Shown one piece after another: positions 32,949-40,767 of a DNA stretch of 64,000 nt. The position numbers and the translations under genes are program-made. Source of the DNA: Streptomyces griseoaurantiacus (lineage in GTDB: Bacteria; Actinomycetota; Actinomycetes; Streptomycetales; Streptomycetaceae); NCBI GenBank assembly GCA_014656015.1, contig BNBP01000035.1:1-64000 (forward strand). Reading direction: 5' to 3'. Every line of letters begins with the position of its first letter. Position 1 is the stretch's first letter. The notes under the pieces were generated by a model, which did no database searches, was not told where the DNA came from, and saw only the letters and a program-made list of their open reading frames with translations.

Positions 32949-34654
32949 GCGAACTCCCAGGGGGTGCGGGGGGCGGCGTAGGCGCCGGTGTGGAGCGCGG
33001 GGGCGAGGCGGGGGTCGCGGGCCAGGGCGGTGAGGTCGGTGCACACGGGGAGCGCGGAGACTCCGGCCGCCGCCAGCCGGGGCAGCAGCGCGCCGGCGGT
33101 CAGGGCGCGGGCGGCGAGTGCCTCGGGGCCCCCCGTGGCCGGGGCGCCCAGCGCGCGGGCCACGCGCTCGGGGTGGGCCCGGGCCTCGGGCCCCAGCCAC
33201 AGGTGGCCCTCGCCCGTGGCCAGCGGACGGTCGTACGGGCCCCAGTGGACACGGTGTCGCGGGCGTGGGACGAGCGCGGCGGCGGAGTACAGCGAGGAGT
33301 CCGCCCGCCGGCCCTGTCCGCTGCGCAGCCGTTCGAGCAGTGCCGCGAGGACGGCCTGGGCGCTGAGGAGTCCGCCGAGGACGTCGGTGAGGGTCATCAG
33401 GGAGGGCGTGGGCGCTTCGCCGGCCGGGCGGAGGGCGGCGGCGAGGCCGCTGTGGGCCTGGACGAGGTAGTCGGTGCCCAGCGGTGGCCGGGGGCCGAGT
33501 GCCTCGCCCCAGCCGGACGCCCAGGCGTACACGAGGGAGGGCCGCACCCGGCCGAGGTCCCCGGCGTCCAGGCGGAGGGCGGCCGCCTTGCCGGGCGCCC
33601 AGTTGTGCAGGAAGACGTCGGCCCCGCGGACCAGTTCGCGCACCCGCGCGCGTCCGGACCCGGTGGTGAGGTCGGCCTCGACGACGGTCTTGCCCGCGTT
33701 GAGGGCGGCGAACCGGGCCGAGCAGTCGCCCGTCAGGGGCGGGATGCCGCGCATCGGGTCGGCGCCGGGGGGTTCGACGCGGACGACCTCCGCGCCCAGC
33801 AGGCGCAGGAGGTGGCCGGCCAGCGGTCCCTGGACGCGTCGTGTCGACTCCACGACACACAGTCCGTCCAGGGGCGGCGCGGTGTCCGGTCCGGCCGGGC
33901 GGGGGGCGCCGCCGCCCGGGAGCGGGGTGAGCGTCCACGGGGGGACGCCGGCCGGAGGTGCCGGGTCCTCCCGCACGGCCAGCAGGCTCGCCCCGGCCGC
34001 GTCCGCCGCCGCCCGCAGCACGGTGAACGGCAGGCCGCGGACGGTGGCGGCCAGCGCGGGCGGCAGGGGGCTGACGGCGGTCGCGAACCGTCCCTGGAAG
34101 GCGCGCCAGCCTCGGCGGACGGCGTCCGGCGGTGCGCCGAGCCGCCGCCAGAAGGCGATCCACGGTTCGGCGTCAAGGGCTTCGAGTTCGAGGCGGACGC
34201 CGTCGCGGGAGACGAATCCGGGGGCTCCGGGGCCGTCCGCCCCGGAGGGCTCGGGGATGCCGTCCTCCTCGGCGGTCGCCGCCGCCAGGTACTGGGTGAG
34301 GGCGAGCAGCGCCGCCTGGGCGACCGAGGTGCGCACGGCGGCGGGGCGGGCGCCCCTGGTGCGGGCGATCAGGGCGGCGGTCACGCCCTGGGCGGCGAGG
34401 ACGCCGGCGACGGTGGAGGCGTAGTCCACGGCGAGCGGGGTGGGCCGGCCGGCGGCGCGGCCGTGGACGTGCATGAGGCCGCAGGCCGCCTGGACGTCCC
34501 GTTCCCCGGACAGGGCGAGGTCCAGTGGGCCCGACCAGTCGACGGCGCAGGTGACTGCGGCGGTGTCCGGTGCGCCGGTCAGGGCGAGCAGCCGTCCGGC
34601 CACGCGCCTGGCGACGTCCGGGCCGGTGCGGGCGGGCGGCACGGCGAGGGTCAT
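32945..34654 (-). CDS. Class III CoA-transferase (CaiB/BaiF family), double-length
   Basis: 569 aa against about 380-420 for a usual CaiB/BaiF protein. The C-terminal half, from about 255, begins as a normal family member: LDGLCVVESTRRVQGPLAGHLLRLLGAEVVRVEPPGADPMRG, then FAALNAGKTVVEADLT, ADVFLHNWAPGKAA and LGTDYLVQAHSGLAA, with the conserved Asp expected at the active site. The N-terminal half resembles a second, eroded copy (QAACGLMHVHGRA, PTPLAVDYASTVAGVLAAQGVTAALIARTRG). Such enzymes move CoA between carboxylic acids or racemise 2-methylacyl-CoAs. Four-base overlaps on both sides tie it to the methyltransferase and ligase genes. Confidence 0.82.
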   Translation of the reverse strand: MTLAVPPARTGPDVARRVAGRLLALTGAPDTAAVTCAVDWSGPLDLALSGERDVQAACGLMHVHGRAAGRPTPLAVDYASTVAGVLAAQGVTAALIARTRGARPAAVRTSVAQAALLALTQYLAAATAEEDGIPEPSGADGPGAPGFVSRDGVRLELEALDAEPWIAFWRRLGAPPDAVRRGWRAFQGRFATAVSPLPPALAATVRGLPFTVLRAAADAAGASLLAVREDPAPPAGVPPWTLTPLPGGGAPRPAGPDTAPPLDGLCVVESTRRVQGPLAGHLLRLLGAEVVRVEPPGADPMRGIPPLTGDCSARFAALNAGKTVVEADLTTGSGRARVRELVRGADVFLHNWAPGKAAALRLDAGDLGRVRPSLVYAWASGWGEALGPRPPLGTDYLVQAHSGLAAALRPAGEAPTPSLMTLTDVLGGLLSAQAVLAALLERLRSGQGRRADSSLYSAAALVPRPRHRVHWGPYDRPLATGEGHLWLGPEARAHPERVARALGAPATGGPEALAARALTAGALLPRLAAAGVSALPVCTDLTALARDPRLAPALHTGAYAAPRTPWEFA

Positions 34655-35481
34655 CGGCTGGCTCCCGGGAGGGGCCCGTCGAGGGGGCGGCGGGCCTGTA
34701 CCGAGTAGAGGACGCTGGAGGCGGCCCGGAAGCCGGGGTCCCGCATCAACGCCCGTACGCGGTCGAGCTGTTCGTCCGTCATTCCGGCCGCGAGGAGTTT
34801 GTCCCGCAGGTGGTGGGTGTGGTGGAGCTGCAGCCGCAGTCCGGGCGAGTCGGCGGTGCGCAGTTCGACGCGGGGCCTGGGGTCGACGTCGACGAGTCCG
34901 GCGGCCCGCATCGCGGCCGGGGCGCGCCGCCCCCACTCGGGATCGCCGCCGGCGGCCCGCATGACGGCGCACTTGGTGGCGAGGAATCTCTCGTACAGGC
35001 GTGCCGATTCCTCGTCGGGGGTGAGCAGGGGCGGCTCGTAGGAGGTGTCGAACTCCTCGATCTGCAGCCGGCCGCCCGGTTTCAGTGCCCGCGCCAGCTT
35101 GCCGAGGACGGCGAGCCGTTCGGGCACGTGCTGGAGGACGAGGCGGGCGAAGACGAGGTCGAAGGCGGCCTCGGGGAGCGGGTCGGTGGCCACGTCGTGC
35201 CGCAGCGCGGTCAGCCCGGGCCGGTGCGGGATGCGGTGCGGCGCGAGGTCGGTGGCGAGGACCTCGCCGTCCGGGGCGACGCGCTCGGCGAGCCAGGCGG
35301 CGACGCTGCCGCCGCCCGAGCCGATCTCCAGGCAGCGCCAGCCGCGCGTGACCCCGGTCTCCGCGAGCCGCGCGAAGGTGGCGGCGTCGTAGGCCTCGGC
35401 GAGGCAGCGGTGCTGTTCCCCACTGTGCGCGCTGTCGTTGTCGAAGACGTAACCGGGGTCCTCGACCAGGTGTGCGGGCAT
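34651..35481 (-). CDS. Class I SAM-dependent methyltransferase
   Basis: 276 aa. SAM-binding motif I is WRCLEIGSGGGSVAAWLAERV (about 48-68), followed by LATDLAPHRI (motif post I), DLVFARLVLQHV (motif II) and LKPGGRLQIEEFD (motif III). The N-terminus YVFDNDSAHSGEQHRCLAEAYD recalls small-molecule methyltransferases of the UbiE/ubiquinone type acting near prenylated aromatics. Its target may be an O, N or C atom of the cluster product. It overlaps the CoA-transferase start by four bases; 61 bases separate it from the second ligase upstream. Confidence 0.88.
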   Translation of the reverse strand: MPAHLVEDPGYVFDNDSAHSGEQHRCLAEAYDAATFARLAETGVTRGWRCLEIGSGGGSVAAWLAERVAPDGEVLATDLAPHRIPHRPGLTALRHDVATDPLPEAAFDLVFARLVLQHVPERLAVLGKLARALKPGGRLQIEEFDTSYEPPLLTPDEESARLYERFLATKCAVMRAAGGDPEWGRRAPAAMRAAGLVDVDPRPRVELRTADSPGLRLQLHHTHHLRDKLLAAGMTDEQLDRVRALMRDPGFRAASSVLYSVQARRPLDGPLPGASR

Positions 35482-35542
35482 GCGGTGTCTTGCTCCCTTC
35501 CGTGTCGCGGGCCCCTGTCGTGGGCCCCGCGGTGGTCCTCGT

Positions 35543-37138
35543 TCAGGTCCAGCGGCCGGAGCCGCCGGTGCCGGCCGTGCCGGTGAGCTGCCGCAGCAGC
35601 ACCGTGCGGCGGACCTTGCCGGTGTCGGTGCGCGGGACCTGATCCCAGGTGAGGGCGACGGGTGCGGCCAGGGGCGGCAGGCCGTGCGTCGCGGTGCGCC
35701 AGGCGTCCGCGTCCAGGTGCCCGTCGGCGGTGACGACCACGGGCAGGGGCGGGCCCTCGGCGCCGCTCAGCACGAGGCATTCCAGTGCCGAGGGCAGCCG
35801 TTCCTCCAGCACGTCCTCGGCCCGCAGGCAGCTCAGGCCGGGCCCGTGGTCGACCTCGCGGTCGAGCAGTTCCACGCTGCCGTCCCGCCGCAGGCGGCCG
35901 ATGTCGCCGGTGTTCCACCAGTCGCCGAGCAGTTTCGCGGCCCAGCGGTCCTCCTCGCCGACGTAGCCGAGGGCGCGGGCCCTGGTGCGGGCGAGCACCA
36001 CTCCGGGCCGGCCCCGGGGCACGGGCCGGAGGGTGTCGGGGTCGACCACCCGCAGCCGGGTCTTCACGGGTACCGGCCGGCCGAGGTTGCGGCTGCCGGG
36101 GCCGCGGCCCTCCTCTGTGCTCGCCCGGGTGTGGAAGCGGAAGGTGAGCGGACCGGTCTCGGTCTGGCCCCAGCCCTGCATCCACAGCGGGGCCCGGTGC
36201 CGGCTGGCGGTCAGGTAGGCGCGGACGGTGGGCGGGTGGACGGCGTCGTAGGTGCTGACGAAGAGGCGGACGTCGCGGAAGGGGTTGTCCAGCCGCTCGG
36301 TCAGCGGCCGGAGGCGGACGTAGGTGGCGGGGGTCGCCTCGACGAGGGTGGGCGGGTGGGTGCGCAGCAGCGGGTCCGCGAGGTCGGGGTCCGGGCCGGT
36401 GACGAGGACGATCTCGGCGGGGGCCAGGCACAGCGTGCTCGCGGTCCAGCAGAACGTGCGCCCGTGGGCGAAGGAGCTGGCGTTGAGCAGGGTGTCCTCG
36501 CGCCGTACGCCGATGCGGGGGTAGCGGACGCTCTCGAAGCGGGCGAGTTCGCCGATGATGGTGCGGGTGGAGTGGGTGACGAGTTTGGGCACGCCGGTGG
36601 TGCCCGAGGTGTGGTTGATGATCAGTGGCCGGTCCTCGCCCCTGCGGACGGGCGGGGGCGCGGGGTGGCCGCGGACGTCGTCGGGGCCGAGGGTGCCGGG
36701 TACGTCCGCCTCGGCGTCCAGGACGAGGGTGGTGCCGGCCGCGGCGGCCGGGTCGGTTCCCTCGCGCCGGGCGCGTGCGAGGACCTGGGCGGAGGTGACG
36801 AGGAGGGCCGGGGAGAGCCGGGCGAGGAGCGTCACCAGTGCCTCTCCGGACAGCCGGGCGGACAGCTGTGCGGGCACGGCGCCGATCCGGACGGCGGCGC
36901 AGGCCAGCAGGTCGTAGTCCCAGTGGTTCTGCTTGACGAGGGCCACCCGGTCGCCGGGTCGGACCCCGGCGGCGGCCAGCATGCCGGCCGTCTCCCGGAC
37001 GAGGGCGGCGAGGCCGGGCACGGTCCAGCGGGTGCCGCGTTCGGGGGCGAGGTCGAAGGGGCGGTCGAGGTGGACGGTGGTGCGACTGCCGCGTGCGGCG
37101 CACTCGTCGAACAGGACACCCATGTCACGCGGTTTCAC
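35543..37138 (-). CDS. Adenylate-forming acyl/aryl ligase (AMP-binding), copy 2
   Basis: 531 aa from the GTG at 37138, preferred because GAGGAGCGAGG precedes it; the ATG at 37123 lacks such a site. ANL motifs are intact: A3 HTSGTTGVPKLVTHS (176-190), A5 GWGQTETGP, A7 WNTGDIGRLRRDG, A8 region ELLDREVDHGPGLSCLRAEDVLE and C-terminal Lys in RTDTGKVRR. The A8 hinge lacks the usual GxxI/V-x-P-x-E pattern (it reads LSCLRAEDVLEE). It overlaps the FAD-enzyme gene by 14 bases. It activates a carboxylic acid for the same pathway as ligase 1; the two share only general family features. Confidence 0.87.
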   Translation of the reverse strand: MKPRDMGVLFDECAARGSRTTVHLDRPFDLAPERGTRWTVPGLAALVRETAGMLAAAGVRPGDRVALVKQNHWDYDLLACAAVRIGAVPAQLSARLSGEALVTLLARLSPALLVTSAQVLARARREGTDPAAAAGTTLVLDAEADVPGTLGPDDVRGHPAPPPVRRGEDRPLIINHTSGTTGVPKLVTHSTRTIIGELARFESVRYPRIGVRREDTLLNASSFAHGRTFCWTASTLCLAPAEIVLVTGPDPDLADPLLRTHPPTLVEATPATYVRLRPLTERLDNPFRDVRLFVSTYDAVHPPTVRAYLTASRHRAPLWMQGWGQTETGPLTFRFHTRASTEEGRGPGSRNLGRPVPVKTRLRVVDPDTLRPVPRGRPGVVLARTRARALGYVGEEDRWAAKLLGDWWNTGDIGRLRRDGSVELLDREVDHGPGLSCLRAEDVLEERLPSALECLVLSGAEGPPLPVVVTADGHLDADAWRTATHGLPPLAAPVALTWDQVPRTDTGKVRRTVLLRQLTGTAGTGGSGRWT

Positions 37139-38516
37139 GGACCTCGCTCCTCGGTGCGGGGACGGCCGGCCGGGCCGTGCGGACGGTGGTGGGGGCGGGG
37201 CGCAGCCGGCTGAGGACCCGGGAGGCGGCCAGGGCCCCGGAGCGGACGGCGGCCTCACTGGCGGGGCGCAGCAGGACCCAGTCGCCGGCGTACTCGACGG
37301 GGCGGGCGGGCCGGGCCTGGAAGGCGGCCCGGCCGCGCAGTGCCTCGGGGGTGACCTCGGGCAGGCCGTGGGTGAAGCGGTGCACGAAGTGGCGGCGGGC
37401 GGCCTCCCGCAGGCCGGGGACGTAGCGGGTGGCCGCGCCCACGAGCAGGTCGGTGGTCTCCCGTTCGGAGGCACCGCGCAGTCCGGGGATGCGGCGCGGG
37501 TCGGCCATGAGCGTCAGCAGGCCCTTGCCGGCGGGTGCGCGGCCGGGGTGTTTGGCGTGGTCGAAGAGGATGCCGGAGAGCGTGTCGTCCTCGGCGTCGG
37601 GGGTGAGGAGCGCGTACAGGGCCGTGGAGGAGGCCGGGGCGAGCGGCCGGTCGAGCAGGCAGCTCACCTTGAGGGTGGGGGTGAAGGTGCACGCGGTGAG
37701 GTGCGCGCGTTCGTCCTCGGGGGCGGTGACGTGCAGCCGGGCGGCCACGGGCGCGGGGACGCACAGGACGGCCGCGCGGGCGGTGACGGTGCCCCCGGCC
37801 GTCCGCAGCCGGACCCGGTCCCCCTCGGTGACGACCTCGCGCACGGGGCGGGCGGTGGCGACGTCGAGGTCGCCGGCCAGCCGCCGGGCGAGGAGGTCCA
37901 TGCCGTCGTGGTAGGTCCGCCAGGTGGAGACGGGGCCCACGGAGTGCAGGAGGCCGAGCAGGGGCGCGGCGGCGGAGCGGGTGGTGTCCCAGCCGAAGAA
38001 GCAGGAGGCGACGGGCTGGAGGAGGTAGTCGTGGAGGTCCCGGTGGTAGCGGCGGGCGAACCGGGCGAGGGTGCGGTCGCCCGCGGGGCTGTGCTCGGGG
38101 TGTTCGCTGCCGAGGGGCCGGCGGTGCCGTGCCGTCCAGGCCAGGAGGCGGGCGAGGTCGGCGCGGGCGCGTGGGGAGAGCCCGGCGCCGGTCAGGACCG
38201 CGGAGGGGTCGGCGACACCCGGGTGGGCGCGCCCGTCCCGCCACACGCCGATGGCCCTGCCGATGCGGGGCACCTCGGCGGCGGTGACGCCGAGGCGGGC
38301 GAGCAGTTCCCAGGTGGCGCGGTAGCCGCGGGCGGAGATCTGTTCGGCGCCCTCGTCGATGGTGTAGCCGTCGTGCCGGAAGGAGTGCATGCGGCCGCCC
38401 ACGTACGGCCGTTCCTCGAAGACGCGCACCTCCAGTCCGGCGCGCCGCAGTTCGTGCGCGGTGGTCAGGCCGGCGATGCCCGCGCCGATCACGGCCACGT
38501 CGAGGTCGGGGCTCAT
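37125..38516 (-). CDS. FAD-dependent oxidoreductase (protoporphyrinogen-oxidase/desaturase-like)
   Basis: 463 aa. The FAD dinucleotide-binding motif VAVIGAGIAGLTTAHELRRAGLEVRVFEERPYVGGRM (7-43) is followed by DEGAEQIS. Features of the amine-oxidase/phytoene-desaturase/HemY superfamily continue with LLQPVASCFFGWDTTRSAAAPLL, YHDGMDLLARRLAG and a C-terminal FAD contact region RPVEYAGDWVLLRPASEAAVRSGALAASRVL. It likely desaturates or oxidises a ring or a prenyl group in the product. It overlaps the UbiA gene by four bases and ligase 2 by 14 bases, so the three are co-translated. Confidence 0.88.
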   Translation of the reverse strand: MSPDLDVAVIGAGIAGLTTAHELRRAGLEVRVFEERPYVGGRMHSFRHDGYTIDEGAEQISARGYRATWELLARLGVTAAEVPRIGRAIGVWRDGRAHPGVADPSAVLTGAGLSPRARADLARLLAWTARHRRPLGSEHPEHSPAGDRTLARFARRYHRDLHDYLLQPVASCFFGWDTTRSAAAPLLGLLHSVGPVSTWRTYHDGMDLLARRLAGDLDVATARPVREVVTEGDRVRLRTAGGTVTARAAVLCVPAPVAARLHVTAPEDERAHLTACTFTPTLKVSCLLDRPLAPASSTALYALLTPDAEDDTLSGILFDHAKHPGRAPAGKGLLTLMADPRRIPGLRGASERETTDLLVGAATRYVPGLREAARRHFVHRFTHGLPEVTPEALRGRAAFQARPARPVEYAGDWVLLRPASEAAVRSGALAASRVLSRLRPAPTTVRTARPAVPAPRSEVRETA

Positions 38517-39610
38517 GCGGCGGCCTCCGCCCCGGCCAGGAGGTTGGCGGCGATCAGCAGGACGAAGCCGAGGCGGTGCGCGCGGAAGCCGATCCGGCGG
38601 GCCCGCATGATGTCCCCGGTGCGGAAGCCGAGGAGGTACTGGCGGGTGCGCAGGGCGGTCACGGGAAGCATCAGCGGCGCGAACCACCACGGGGCGAGGC
38701 CGGTGGCGGAGGCGGCGAGGCCGAGCAGGAACTCGGCGGCGGACAGCGCCCCGACGAAGACGGCGTTGCCGCGGGGGGTGGTCAGGGCGGCCACGGTGGG
38801 GCGGCCCACGGCGCGGTCCCCGGGGATGTCGTTGGTGTTGGAGTACACCCCGAACATCAGCGGCCCGAGGCCGAAGAGCACGCCCTGCACGAGCACGAAC
38901 CCGGAGAAGTGTCCGGCGGCCAGTCCGTAGGTGGCCATCACCATGCCGACACCCAGTCCGCAGATGAAAGCCTCCTGGAAGCCGTGGTAGCTGATCTTCA
39001 GGCCGTAGGAGTACTGCAGCGACACCACGAAGAGGACGGCGAGCAGCATCAGTGTCCAGGTGGGCCGGTGGGGGGCGGTCAGGGCGGCGCCGGCCCACAG
39101 GAGGGCGCCCATGACGGCGGTGACGCGGGCGAAGACGAGTGCCTGACGGACCGTCAGCGCTCCGGACACCAGCGGCTTGCGGCGTTTGTTGCGCAGGGGG
39201 TCGTCCGGCCCGTAGTTGGTGATGTCGCTGCCGTCGCGGTAGCCGGTGACGTCGTCGAGGGCGACCATCGCGACGATCACGAAGACCGAGCCGCACAGGA
39301 AGAGCGCCGAGGCCGTGAGCGCCTCGGAGGTGAGCCGGCCGCCGGGCAGGACGAGTGCCGAGAGCGCCACGGCGACGGCCGGGTAGTAGTCGTAGACGTC
39401 GAGCTTGCCCAGGCGGGCGTAGGCGCGCAGCCGGCTCTCGGCGGGCGGGCCGCCGGGCGGGGGCCCCTGGCCCGCCGAACCGCCGGCCGGAGAACCACCA
39501 CGCCGCGAATCCCTGGCCCGGGAATCACCGATTACTGAATCGTTGGCCGAGGAATCACCGATTTCTGAATCGTTGGCCGGGGAATCACTGATACGGAAAT
39601 CACTGGTCAC
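38513..39610 (-). CDS. UbiA family prenyltransferase with repeat-rich N-terminal extension
   Basis: 365 aa from the GTG at 39610, preceded by CCCGGAG. Residues 1-45 are an Asp/Ser-rich 10-aa repeat (ISDSPANDSE, IGDSSANDSV, IGDSRARDSR), then a Gly/Pro linker, then eight or nine membrane helices. The two Asp-rich motifs of UbiA are DDVTGYRDGSD (119-129) and NTNDIPGDRAVGR (258-270), and KPLVSG takes the place of the RPIPSG motif. UbiA enzymes transfer a polyprenyl (or a phospho-sugar, in DPPR synthase) group to an acceptor at the membrane. It is first gene of the leftward operon. No prenyl diphosphate synthase is nearby, so the donor would come from primary metabolism. Confidence 0.88.
   Translation of the reverse strand: MTSDFRISDSPANDSEIGDSSANDSVIGDSRARDSRRGGSPAGGSAGQGPPPGGPPAESRLRAYARLGKLDVYDYYPAVAVALSALVLPGGRLTSEALTASALFLCGSVFVIVAMVALDDVTGYRDGSDITNYGPDDPLRNKRRKPLVSGALTVRQALVFARVTAVMGALLWAGAALTAPHRPTWTLMLLAVLFVVSLQYSYGLKISYHGFQEAFICGLGVGMVMATYGLAAGHFSGFVLVQGVLFGLGPLMFGVYSNTNDIPGDRAVGRPTVAALTTPRGNAVFVGALSAAEFLLGLAASATGLAPWWFAPLMLPVTALRTRQYLLGFRTGDIMRARRIGFRAHRLGFVLLIAANLLAGAEAAA
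39491..39610. repeat. 30-bp tandem repeats inside the UbiA 5' end
   Basis: Four units of period 30. Those at 39521-39550 and 39551-39580 differ at two positions; 39581-39610 and 39491-39520 are more diverged. The core is GGAATCACCGATT then CTGAATCGTTGGCCG. The period is a multiple of three and encodes a 10-residue repeat, so it fits in-frame coding expansion. Confidence 0.85.
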
Positions 39611-40141
39611 AGAATTCACTCCGGGTGCATGCGGTCGCGGGCGGGTCCCGGCGGAGGCGCGGGAATCGACAGGCACGTCATTCGACGCACCGGCATTCCG
39701 GCATTCCTGCCGGAATACCGTCAAGGACTTTATGACCGGGCCGGGACGGCTTCGCACCGGGGCGGCGACTGTTCGCCCCAACGAGTGAAGACCTCTCCCC
39801 CCCGAAGCGCCCGCCGGCACCGCCGGGGGCCTGTCCGAGCCTTGGACGATCCACCAATACACCTGAGTTGACGAGGGACGATGGCCGACGGTCACACATT
39901 CCCCTCTCGCACTGCCGAGCTATCCCGCACCCCCCTCCGCTCACTCGTACGGGCTATCCGCCGCCGGGTGAGTTCGGCGCGGGAATACCTGGGTAATTCT
40001 GCGTTCGTACGATTCACCCCCCATGCCGGACGGCAGCGGCGGAGAAATGGGCACGCCACCGAGGAACACGCGGAGAACGCGAAGGAAAACCAGGGGAACG
40101 CCCCAGAATTCCCGCCCCGCCGTCCGTCCAGAAGGAGAGAG
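39611..40141. other. Divergent control region between the two arms of the putative cluster
   Basis: 531 bases without a supported gene, noticeably less GC-rich than its surroundings. It holds the 9-bp-arm palindrome at 39695-39716 on the UbiA side. On the EF-hand side there is GGAAT (39982-39986), 16 bases, then GTT (40003-40005), loosely like an ECF sigma-E type promoter. The first EF-hand gene has AAGGAGAGAG before its ATG at 40142. Confidence 0.55.
39695..39716. promoter_or_regulatory. Palindrome ATTCCGGCA-N4-TGCCGGAAT
   Basis: Perfect 9-bp inverted repeat with a 4-base centre, 85 bases upstream of the UbiA start. Size and spacing fit an operator of a dimeric regulator. No regulator gene lies in the 31-53 kb cluster, so the protein is encoded elsewhere. 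An RNA hairpin is the alternative. Confidence 0.5.
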
Positions 40142-40678
40142 ATGTCCCTCACCGGCACCCAGAGGAAGCGGCTGGAACAGCGCTTCGACCTCTACGACAT
40201 CAATGAGGACGGGCGCATCGACCGCACGGACCTCGAACGGGAGGCCCAGCGCATCGTGCGCGCCTTCGGGGAGCACGAGAGTTCGCCCCGGGCCCAGGCC
40301 CTGCTGCACGCGTACCCGCAGATGTTCGACTACCTCGTCGCACGGGCGGACCTCGCCGCGGGCTCGTCCATGACGAAGGAGCAGTTCGTCGGCGTGGCCG
40401 AACGGGAGATGCTCCGGCACGGGGCGGCCGGCTTCGGGAAGGTGCTGCGGCCGAGCATCCGGGCCATGGTCGACCTGTGCGACATCGACGGCGACGGCCA
40501 GGTCAACCCCGCGGAGTTCCGCAGGTGGCTGGAGGCCATCAGCGGCGACATCGACGCCGCCCGGGCCTTCGAGGCGATCGACGCCAACGGTGACGGACAG
40601 CTCAGTGTCGACGAGCTGGTGACGGCGGTCGGCCTCTACCACGAGGGCAAGCAGGACGCTCCCCTCCTCGGCGTCTGA
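40142..40678 (+). CDS. EF-hand calcium-binding protein (calerythrin type), copy 1
   Basis: 178 aa, ATG at 40142 with AAGGAGAG; the frame is open upstream but that part is not coding-like. Three canonical 12-residue EF loops: DINEDGRIDRTD (19-30), DIDGDGQVNPAE (114-125) and DANGDGQLSVDE (147-158); the second EF position (about 69-80) is degenerate. This 3-of-4 pattern and length match bacterial calerythrin/CabB-like proteins, cytosolic calcium buffers or sensors. It is first in the rightward arm, followed by a paralogue (176 aa, similar throughout) and two aminotransferase genes. A link with the biosynthetic enzymes is inferred from position only. Confidence 0.88.
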   Translation: MSLTGTQRKRLEQRFDLYDINEDGRIDRTDLEREAQRIVRAFGEHESSPRAQALLHAYPQMFDYLVARADLAAGSSMTKEQFVGVAEREMLRHGAAGFGKVLRPSIRAMVDLCDIDGDGQVNPAEFRRWLEAISGDIDAARAFEAIDANGDGQLSVDELVTAVGLYHEGKQDAPLLGV

Positions 40679-40767
40679 CCGGCGCCGCGCAGCGGACGGG
40701 CCGGCCGCACCCCCTCGACGCTCCCCGCCTGGAAGGCCGTCGTCTGTCGTGGGCGCGGGGCTGCCTG

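Noticed and set aside
31317..34163. 948-codon frame beginning inside the CoA-transferase gene
   Set aside because: The homologous part starts at 32948 (ATG overlapping the upstream stop); the rest is a shadow of the transferase.
31317..39610. Menaquinone or ubiquinone biosynthesis
   Set aside because: UbiA, methyltransferase and ligase would fit, but a CoA-transferase, a HemY-like FAD enzyme and no chorismate-derived steps make a primary quinone pathway unlikely.
39982..40005. ECF sigma-E promoter before the EF-hand gene
   Set aside because: GGAAT-N16-GTT is short and occurs by chance; noted only as weak.
39611..40141. Small peptide gene (RiPP precursor) in the central gap
   Set aside because: Several short frames exist but none has a ribosome binding site, leader-like pattern or a modifying enzyme nearby.
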